From Dehalococcoidia bacterium (GTDB lineage Bacteria > Chloroflexota > Dehalococcoidia > GIF9 > AB-539-J10): a DNA stretch of 9,533 nucleotides. Made by a program: the position numbers and the translations under genes. Numbering within the stretch: the first letter of the stretch is position 1; each line of letters opens with the position of its first letter. A model generated the notes under the pieces. It worked only from the letters and a program-made list of their open reading frames with translations. It was not told the origin of the DNA and did not search any database. Shown piece after piece: positions 1 to 5,711 of the stretch. The DNA is taken from contig JALNYR010000096.1 of the NCBI GenBank assembly GCA_023229725.1, forward strand, positions 1 to 9,533. The letters are read 5' to 3'.

Positions 1-16
1 CGTTATGAGTCTGTAG

Positions 17-32
17 CTGTGCTCTCGCACAG
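17..32 (+). promoter_or_regulatory. Small leader hairpin before the synthetase ribosome site
   Basis: CTGTGC (17-22) and GCACAG (27-32) form a perfect 6-bp stem with a TCTC loop. It ends 2 nt before the AAAGGAG. A stem this short can occur by chance. Its position next to the ribosome site could affect translation slightly, but nothing in the window shows regulation. The promoter of the gene is not visible in the 43 bases available. Confidence 0.25.
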
Positions 33-34
33 AG

Positions 35-41
35 AAAGGAG
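35..41 (+). promoter_or_regulatory. Ribosome binding site that decides the synthetase start
   Basis: AAAGGAG is a strong Shine-Dalgarno match. It lies 2 nt before ATG 44 and 11 nt before the in-frame ATG 53. Two nucleotides is too close for normal initiation, so 53 is favoured. Confidence 0.65.
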
Positions 42-52
42 AAATGCGAACA

Positions 53-1987
53 ATGACGCAGATGATACCGCCGCAGGTACGGGGCTTCATGAAGCGGGCT
101 GAGGAGGACTACGAGGGGTTCTGGGAGGATGCCGCCGTCGCGGCAATGGAGGATATCTACTGGTTCAAGGAATGGGACACGGTGCTCGAGTGGGAGTACC
201 CGACGTTCAGGTGGTACAACGGAGGACTAACCAACATCTGCTACAGCTGCCTTGACTACAAGGTGGAGCAGGGACTCGGAACAAAGGCAGCCTTCATAGC
301 GGAGGACGGGGACTCCGGCGTCATCCGCACGGTGACGTACAGCCAGTTGCTGGAGATGGTCAAGAAGCATGCCGCGGCGCTTCGCGGCCTTGGTGTGAAG
401 AAGGGCGATCGCGTCGCCATTTACATGCCGATGGGCATCGAGGCTGCCGTCATCATGCTTGCGTGCGCCCGCATCGGCGCGATTCACATGGCCATCTTCG
501 CGGGATTCTCTCCGAACGCGGTTGCCGACCGTTTGGCGCTCACCGGCGCGGAGTACGTCTTTGCCCAGGACGCCGGGACCCGGCGCGGCAAGCCTGTGCC
601 ATTGAAGGTGATGGTCGACGATGCCATCGAGTTGCTTGAGAACCCGAAGCAGGTGAAGACCGTCGTAGTCTTCAAGTCGGGCCTCGCCGATGTCAAGATG
701 GTCGCTGGCCGGGACATCACGTGGGACGAGTTCCTGGCGAAGGCTGAGGGCCAGAGCCCCGATGTCGTTCCGATGGAGTCGAACGACGTCTTGTTTGTCA
801 TGCCGACGTCCGGCACGACCGCCAAGCCGAAGGTTACCGTTCAGCGGCACGGCGGCTACCAGGTGTACATCTACTCGATGGCGAAGTGGATATACAATCT
901 CAACCAGGATGACGTGTGGTTCTGCACCTCCGATATCGGCTGGATAGTCGGGCACAGCTACAACGTCTACGGGCCGCTGCTTGTGGGCTGCACCTCCATC
1001 CTCTTCTCCGGGACTCCTGACTACCCGAGGCCGGACATGTGGTGGGACCTCATCGAGCGGAACAAGGCCACCGGCCTGTGGTTCTCGCCGACGGGTATCC
1101 GCGGTCTGCGGAGGCTCGGCATCGAGCATGCGCTGAAGCATGACCTCAGCACAGTGGAGCGCGTCCTGTGTGCCGGCGAGGTTCTCAACCCGGCCGCGTG
1201 GGAATGGCTGCAGGAAGAGGTCTTCGGCGGTGCCGTGCCCGTCATCGACCACATGTGGCAGACCGAAACCGGTGGCCCCATCATCGGCAATGCCTACGGC
1301 ATCGCCATTTCCCCCATCAAACCCGGCTCTGCGTCAATCGCCGTTCCCGGCGTTGTAGCCGACGTTGTCGATGTACAGGACGGACATGTCTGCGTGCCGG
1401 GAGAGAAGGGCGTGCTCGTTATCAAGAAGCCATTCCCGGGACTCACCTCGACCCTCTGGGGCGACGCGGAGCGGTACAAGACCGACTACTGGGAGACCAA
1501 GGAAGGGACGAAAGGCATGTACTATGCCGGCGACTCGGCCTCCAAGGACGAGGATGGCTACATCTGGTTTGCCGGCCGGGCTGATGAAGTCATCAAGATC
1601 GCTGCTCACCGGATTGGGACGGTTGAGATCGAGAGCGCTCTCGTTGCACATCCCGCGGTTGTCGAAGCCGGCGTCTCCGGAGTGCCGGACGAGCTGAGGG
1701 GCGAGGTCGCAAGTGCCTTCGTGGTGCTCAACAAGGACTACAAGCCGAGCGACGAGCTGAAGAAGGAACTCATCACTCACGTTCGGCAGTCGATGGGACC
1801 GATTGTTGTCATCGGCGACATCCAGTTCGTCAATATGCTGCCCAAGACGAAGAGCGGCAAGATTATGCGCCGCGTCATGAAAGCTCTGCTGACGGGCAAG
1901 GAGATCGGCGACCTCTCCACCGTTGAGGAAGGGGCATCCATCGAGGAGATACGCGAAGCGGCCAGCAAGATGAAGAAGGGCGCCTAG
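53..1987 (+). CDS. AMP-forming acyl-CoA synthetase, acetyl/propionyl-CoA synthetase type
   Basis: Predicted to activate a short carboxylic acid with ATP and CoA, via an acyl-adenylate, in the cytoplasm. Visible in the 644-aa product: an Acs-type N-terminal region (FRWYNGGLTN, about residue 52), a CoA-phosphate-binding-like segment GTRRGKPVPLK, the ATP loop TSGTTAKPK (252-260), WQTETGG with Trp402, YYAGD, the hinge GRADEV, and the adenylation lysine in PKTKSGK (Lys603). In characterised acetyl-CoA synthetases the Trp before QTETGG closes the acyl pocket, so an acetate- to propionate-sized substrate is inferred. Length is typical of the family. Oddities are A and V where family members usually have G in the ATP loop (TGKPKG), and AAHR (517-520) where SGHR is usual. 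The start is ATG 53, because the AAAGGAG at 35-41 is only 2 nt from the in-frame ATG 44 but 11 nt from ATG 53. The gene converges on the dehydrogenase cluster. The family is secure; the exact substrate is not. Confidence 0.9.
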   Translation: MTQMIPPQVRGFMKRAEEDYEGFWEDAAVAAMEDIYWFKEWDTVLEWEYPTFRWYNGGLTNICYSCLDYKVEQGLGTKAAFIAEDGDSGVIRTVTYSQLLEMVKKHAAALRGLGVKKGDRVAIYMPMGIEAAVIMLACARIGAIHMAIFAGFSPNAVADRLALTGAEYVFAQDAGTRRGKPVPLKVMVDDAIELLENPKQVKTVVVFKSGLADVKMVAGRDITWDEFLAKAEGQSPDVVPMESNDVLFVMPTSGTTAKPKVTVQRHGGYQVYIYSMAKWIYNLNQDDVWFCTSDIGWIVGHSYNVYGPLLVGCTSILFSGTPDYPRPDMWWDLIERNKATGLWFSPTGIRGLRRLGIEHALKHDLSTVERVLCAGEVLNPAAWEWLQEEVFGGAVPVIDHMWQTETGGPIIGNAYGIAISPIKPGSASIAVPGVVADVVDVQDGHVCVPGEKGVLVIKKPFPGLTSTLWGDAERYKTDYWETKEGTKGMYYAGDSASKDEDGYIWFAGRADEVIKIAAHRIGTVEIESALVAHPAVVEAGVSGVPDELRGEVASAFVVLNKDYKPSDELKKELITHVRQSMGPIVVIGDIQFVNMLPKTKSGKIMRRVMKALLTGKEIGDLSTVEEGASIEEIREAASKMKKGA

Positions 1988-1993
1988 CGCCAC
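1978..1993 (+). repeat. Hairpin over the synthetase stop codon
   Basis: GGCGC (1979-1983) and GCGCC (1987-1991) pair around the three-base loop CTA (1984-1986). G1978 can pair with C1993 past a bulged A. The TAG stop of the synthetase (1985-1987) begins in the loop. The core ten bases CGCCTAGCGC (1981-1990) recur exactly at 2029-2038 in the second hairpin. No T-tract follows, so a classical intrinsic terminator is not shown. Confidence 0.5.
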
Positions 1994-2016
1994 CCCTGTC
2001 CCACGCCCGGCTTTGC

Positions 2017-2049
2017 ATAACGGGGACGCGCCTAGCGCGTCCCCGTTAT
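2017..2049. terminator. Perfect 15-bp inverted repeat at a convergent gene junction, possible bidirectional terminator
   Basis: ATAACGGGGACGCGC (2017-2031) is exactly complementary to 2035-2049, leaving a three-base CTA loop. That loop is the TAG stop codon of the downstream-most dehydrogenase on the - strand. One arm of the stem is therefore the coding sequence for the last five residues (ITGTR). It lies 29 bp past the synthetase stop, where transcripts from both strands meet. A role in termination or 3'-end protection on both strands fits. Neither side has a U-run, so a rho-independent terminator of the usual form is not proven. Confidence 0.6.
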
Positions 2050-3174
2050 CTGTCGTGCAATGGTCCAGCGCTGCATCTCGGACGTGCCTTCGTATATCTC
2101 CGTGATGCGCTGGTCGCGGTAGAACCGCTCCACGGGGAACTCACGCGTGTAACCGTAGCCGCCAAACACCTGGACGGCCTTGTGGCAGATGCGATGCGCG
2201 GCCTCGCTGGCATAGAGCTTGGCCATGGCCGCTTCCTTCATCGGTGACTTCCCTTGCTGTTGAGTGAGCCAGCCGGCGCGGTACGTGAGCAAACGGGCGG
2301 CATCGAGCTCGACCGCCATGTCGGCCAGCATAAACTGGATGCCCTGGTGGCGCGCTATCTCGACGCCGAACTGCTTGCGCTCCTTGGCGTACGCGACCGC
2401 CGCGTCATACGCCGCCTGCGCGATGCCCACAGCCTGGGCGGCGATAGTAACCCTGCTCGCATCGATGGCTTCGAGCGCGATGCGGAATCCCTGCCCTTCC
2501 TGGCCCAGCAGGTTCTCAGCCGGTATCCGGCAGTTGTCGAACACGAGTTCGGCGGCGGAGGTCGGGTGGATGCCCATCTTGTGCTCCACCTTGCCGACCG
2601 AGAAGCCGGGCGTCCCGCGCTCCACGATGAAGGCGCTGATGCCCTTGTAGCCGAGCGACCTGTCTCTGGTGGCGAAGGTGGTCACGAAGTCCGCCTCAGC
2701 TCCGTTCGTGATGAATATCTTGTTGCCGTTGAGTATGAACGAGTCGCCGTCCTTCTGGTAGCGCATGTCGAGGTTGGCGACGTCGCTGCCTGCCATCGCC
2801 TCGGTGAGCGCGAAGGCCACGGTGGCGCCGTTGGTGACCCGCGTGATGTACTTCGCCTTCTGCTCGTTGTTGCCGTGCATCGTGATGGGATACATCGCGA
2901 GGCCGAGCGTCACGATGTACGAGATACCGAGCCCGCCGGACCCTCGGGATATCTCTTCCGACGCCAGTATGAATGTCATCTCGTCGCCGGTGCCGCCGTA
3001 CTGCTCCGCGAAGCCGACGCTGTAGAGGCCCAGCTCCGCCATCTTCTTCACCATGTCGTACGGAAACTCATTGGTCTCGTCCCATGCGGCTGCGCAGGGC
3101 TCGACCTCGTTGACGACGAAGTCCCGTATCATCGCCTGGAACATCTTGTGCTCTTCGCTCAGTTCGAAATCCAT
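2032..3174 (-). CDS. Acyl-CoA dehydrogenase, third gene of a tandem trio
   Basis: FAD-dependent alpha,beta-dehydrogenation of an acyl-CoA, with electrons passed to ETF, is the family role. The 380-aa protein has the whole acyl-CoA dehydrogenase fold. It shows an N-terminal helical domain, the beta-domain motif ALTEAMAGSDVA (122-133), KIFITNGAEAD (152-162), RKQFGVEIARHQGIQF (266-281), GGYGYTREF (338-346) and the C-terminal IYEGTSEMQR. Glu362 of EGT sits at the catalytic-base position of short- and medium-chain dehydrogenases. It is the most divergent of the three: it has FAEQYGG (55-61) where the others have the usual PEEYGG, and it ends ITGTR rather than ITGLK or ITALK. The start ATG at 3174 has AAGGGAG (3186-3192) 11 nt upstream, and the previous gene ends 33 bp away, so co-transcription is likely. 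Its stop lies in a hairpin loop. The substrate is unknown. Confidence 0.93.
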   Translation of the reverse strand: MDFELSEEHKMFQAMIRDFVVNEVEPCAAAWDETNEFPYDMVKKMAELGLYSVGFAEQYGGTGDEMTFILASEEISRGSGGLGISYIVTLGLAMYPITMHGNNEQKAKYITRVTNGATVAFALTEAMAGSDVANLDMRYQKDGDSFILNGNKIFITNGAEADFVTTFATRDRSLGYKGISAFIVERGTPGFSVGKVEHKMGIHPTSAAELVFDNCRIPAENLLGQEGQGFRIALEAIDASRVTIAAQAVGIAQAAYDAAVAYAKERKQFGVEIARHQGIQFMLADMAVELDAARLLTYRAGWLTQQQGKSPMKEAAMAKLYASEAAHRICHKAVQVFGGYGYTREFPVERFYRDQRITEIYEGTSEMQRWTIARQITGTR

Positions 3175-3207
3175 GTCTGACGTCGCTCCCTTCGCTCAGT
3201 CATCCGG

Positions 3208-4350
3208 CTACTTCAGCCCGGTTATCTGTCTCGCGATGGTCCAGCGCTGCATCTCGGACGTTCCCTCGTAAATCTCGACGATTCGCTGGTCGCGATACAG
3301 TCTCTCGACGGCGAACTCACGCGTGTAGCCGTAGCCGCCGTGTATCTGCACGGCCCGGTGGCAGATGCGATGGGCCGCCTCGGAGGCGAACAGCTTGGCC
3401 ATCGCCGGCTCTTTCGCAGATGCCTTGCCGGTTGTCTGGACCTGCCAGGCCGCGCGATAGGTGAGCAGCCGGGCGGCATCGAGGTCCACGGCCATGTCCG
3501 CAATCATGAACTGTATGCCCTGGTGTCGCGCAATCTCGACGCCGAACTGCTTGCGCTCCTTCGCGTAGCTCACGGCGGCGTCGTAGGCTGCCTGTGCAAT
3601 GCCGACTGCTTGTGCCGCCACGCAGACGCGGCAGGTGTCGATGGCCTGCAGCGCAAACGAGAAACCCTGGCCCTCCTGCCCGATGAGGTTCCGTGCCGGA
3701 ACCCTGCAGTTGTCGAACACCAGCTCCGCTGCCGACGCCGGGTGCATGCCCATCTTCCGTTCGGTCTTGCCGACCGAGAAACCGGGGAAGCCCTTCTCGA
3801 TGATGAAGGCGCTGATGCCCTTGTATCCGAGTGACTTGTCCTTCGTGGCAAACGTGACGAGGAAGTCCGCCTCCGCCCCGTTGGTGATGAATATCTTCGT
3901 GCCGTTCAGGATGAACTCGTCTCCCCGGCGTTCATAGCGCGTGTCGAGGTTCGCGACATCGCTGCCTGCCATCGCTTCGGTGAGTCCGAAAGAAACGTTT
4001 GCGCCTCGCACCACCCACGGGATGTAGCGCTCCTTCTGCTCCTTGCTGCCGTGCATGACGATGGCGTTCATCGCCAGGCTCATCGTCGTTACGTAGGAAG
4101 CACCGAGACCGCCGCAGCCGCGAGAGATCTGCTCCACGGCGAGGACGAAGGAGATGTCATCGCCGCTGCCACCGTATTCCTCGGGCATGTGGAGGCCGTA
4201 GAGCCCCACCTCGGCCATCTTCTTGACGACGTCGTGGGGAAACCGTTCTGACTCATCCCACTCCGCCGCGTGCGGCGCGATCTCGTTGTCGACGAAGTCG
4301 CGAACCATGGCCTGGAACATCTTCTGTTCTTCGCTGAGTTCGAAATCCAT
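3208..4350 (-). CDS. Acyl-CoA dehydrogenase, second gene of a tandem trio
   Basis: Full-length 380-aa paralogue of its two neighbours and, by eye, closer to the upstream gene than to the downstream one. Visible are MPEEYGGSGDD (55-65), FGLTEAMAGSDVA, KIFITNGAEADF, RKQFGVEIARHQGIQF, IHGGYGYTREF and IYEGTSEMQR, with the expected catalytic Glu362. The family transfers electrons from an acyl-CoA through FAD to ETF; no etf gene lies in the window. The helix expected near the acyl tail reads SLAMNAIVMH (91-100), against GLAMYPITMH downstream and SLAIGPIVMF upstream. This points to a different but related substrate. The start ATG at 4350 has a purine-rich GGAGGG (4361-4366) 10 nt upstream. It follows the previous gene by 30 bp. 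Family is certain; substrate not determined. Confidence 0.93.
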   Translation of the reverse strand: MDFELSEEQKMFQAMVRDFVDNEIAPHAAEWDESERFPHDVVKKMAEVGLYGLHMPEEYGGSGDDISFVLAVEQISRGCGGLGASYVTTMSLAMNAIVMHGSKEQKERYIPWVVRGANVSFGLTEAMAGSDVANLDTRYERRGDEFILNGTKIFITNGAEADFLVTFATKDKSLGYKGISAFIIEKGFPGFSVGKTERKMGMHPASAAELVFDNCRVPARNLIGQEGQGFSFALQAIDTCRVCVAAQAVGIAQAAYDAAVSYAKERKQFGVEIARHQGIQFMIADMAVDLDAARLLTYRAAWQVQTTGKASAKEPAMAKLFASEAAHRICHRAVQIHGGYGYTREFAVERLYRDQRIVEIYEGTSEMQRWTIARQITGLK

Positions 4351-4380
4351 GGCGATACCCCCCTCCGAATCGTTGCCCGG

Positions 4381-5526
4381 CTACTTCAACGCCGTTATCT
4401 GGCGGGCGATTGTCCACCGCTGCATTTCCGACGTGCCCTCGAACAGCTCCATGATGCGCTGGTCGCGGTAGATCCTCTCGACCGCGAACTCCTTCGTGTA
4501 GCCGTAGCCCCCGTGTATCTGGATGGCATGGTGAGCGATGCGGTGTGCCGCCTCGCTGGCGAACAGCTTCGCCATGGCCGGCTCTTTCGCGTTCACGATG
4601 CCCGTCGTCTGCTGTTGCCAGGCAGCACGGTAGGTGAGCAGCCGGGCGGCATCGAGGTCGACTGCCATGTCGGCAATCATGAACTGGATGCCCTGATGGC
4701 GCGCAATCTCGACGCCGAACTGCTTCCGTTCTTTCGCGTATGCGACCGCCGCATCGTATGCCGCCTGCGCCAGGCCGACGCACTGCGCGGCGATGGTCAC
4801 GCGGCAGGAGTCGATTGCCCTGAGGGCTATCTTGAACCCTTGACCCTCTTCACCGAGCAGGTTCTTCGCGGGTACTTTACAGTTGTCAAACACAAGCTCC
4901 GCTGCCGAGGCGGGGTGGAGTCCCATCTTCTTCTCGAGCTTTCCGACGGAGAACCCCGGTGTGCCTTTGTCGATGATAAACGCGCTGATGCCCTTGTAGC
5001 CGAGGGCCTTGTCCTTTGTAGCAAACGTGACCAGGAAGTCGGCCTCCGCGCCGTTGGTGATGAATATCTTCGTGCCGTTCAGGATGTAGTGGTCGCCCTC
5101 TCTCGAGTACTTCATGTCGAGGGCCGCCACGTCGCTTCCTGCCATTGCCTCGGTCAGACCGAACGCGACGGAGGCACCTTCGTTCGCCACACGCGGGATG
5201 TACTTCCGCTTCTGCTCTTCGTTGCCGAACATGACGATGGGGCCGATGGCAAGGCTCACCGTCGTGATGTAGATGCTGGACAGACCTCCGGAACCGCGTG
5301 CCAGCTCCTCACAGGCGAGCATGAAGGTGATGTCGTCGCCGCTGCCTCCGTACTCCTCGGGGAGATGCAGTCCGAACAGACCCAGCTGCGCCATCTTGGC
5401 CAGCGTCTCGGTGGGGTACTCGTTCGTGTCGTCCCACCTGGCCGCGTTGGGGGCGATTTCGCGGTCGACAAAGTCGCGCATCATCGACTGGAACATCTTC
5501 TGTTCTTCAGTCAGCTCGAAATCCAT
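4381..5526 (-). CDS. Acyl-CoA dehydrogenase, first gene of a tandem trio
   Basis: First gene of the trio, 381 aa, one residue longer than its paralogues because of an extra residue near position 115 (RVANEGAS against WVVRGAN). It has LPEEYGGSGDD, FGLTEAMAGSDVA, KIFITNGAEADF, RKQFGVEIARHQGIQF, IHGGYGYTKEF and LFEGTSEMQR. Glu363 is at the usual catalytic-base position, but Phe replaces the Tyr before it in the two paralogues. The start at ATG 5526 is well supported: AAGGAGGA (5531-5538) lies 4 nt upstream, and MDFEL is shared by all three proteins. The open frame continues upstream to 5844, but that stretch overlaps the end of the ATPase gene and has no dehydrogenase similarity. A candidate promoter lies at 5655-5683. 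Cytoplasmic, FAD-dependent and ETF-linked by family; acyl substrate unknown. Confidence 0.93.
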   Translation of the reverse strand: MDFELTEEQKMFQSMMRDFVDREIAPNAARWDDTNEYPTETLAKMAQLGLFGLHLPEEYGGSGDDITFMLACEELARGSGGLSSIYITTVSLAIGPIVMFGNEEQKRKYIPRVANEGASVAFGLTEAMAGSDVAALDMKYSREGDHYILNGTKIFITNGAEADFLVTFATKDKALGYKGISAFIIDKGTPGFSVGKLEKKMGLHPASAAELVFDNCKVPAKNLLGEEGQGFKIALRAIDSCRVTIAAQCVGLAQAAYDAAVAYAKERKQFGVEIARHQGIQFMIADMAVDLDAARLLTYRAAWQQQTTGIVNAKEPAMAKLFASEAAHRIAHHAIQIHGGYGYTKEFAVERIYRDQRIMELFEGTSEMQRWTIARQITALK

Positions 5527-5530
5527 GTGG

Positions 5531-5538
5531 TCCTCCTT
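5531..5538 (-). promoter_or_regulatory. Strong ribosome binding site of the first dehydrogenase gene
   Basis: On the - strand AAGGAGGA stands 4 nt before ATG 5526, a near-perfect Shine-Dalgarno sequence. It fixes the start and rules out the longer open frame reaching 5844. Confidence 0.85.
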
Positions 5539-5654
5539 CAAGTCCTGATGAGAGGCCGCCGGCACGTGGCTCTGCGTGTGCGGAGAGACAGGGAGACGGT
5601 TCCGACCAGGTAGGGCGCCGAGGTGTATCCATCGTGCTGCGCAGCGGTCGGTGC

Positions 5655-5683
5655 ATGGTAACACGGGCGCGGAATCGCGACAA
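5655..5683 (-). promoter_or_regulatory. Candidate sigma-70-type promoter for the dehydrogenase trio
   Basis: On the - strand TTGTCG (5678-5683, 4 of 6 to TTGACA) and TACCAT (5655-5660, 4 of 6 to TATAAT) are separated by exactly 17 bp. The -10 is preceded by TGT, giving an extended -10. Transcription would begin near 5648 and leave a leader of about 120 nt. It lies in the 185-bp gap between the ATPase stop and the first dehydrogenase. The TCGCGAC direct repeats at 5675-5681 and 5691-5697 overlap and flank the -35. This is a consensus match only. Confidence 0.4.
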
Positions 5684-5711
5684 TGCGTGCTCGCGACCCG
5701 TCGTCGTCGGC

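Noticed and set aside
227..1252. A 341-aa open frame on the - strand inside the synthetase gene
   Set aside because: It is antisense to a well-conserved gene, its product resembles no family, and it is biased in composition (Arg, His, Asp rich), as expected of a GC-rich shadow frame.
2254..3180. A 308-aa open frame on the + strand across the third dehydrogenase
   Set aside because: It lies antisense to a conserved gene, and similar frames recur opposite the paralogues, as expected from shared codon use. No motif or ribosome site supports it.
3208..5526. Recent duplication or assembly artefact among the dehydrogenase copies
   Set aside because: The copies differ by many silent and amino-acid changes along their length and have different ribosome sites and spacers, so they are real, old paralogues.
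4270..5613. A 447-aa open frame on the + strand across the first dehydrogenase
   Set aside because: This is an antisense shadow frame kept open by GC-rich codon bias; its product has no recognisable domain.
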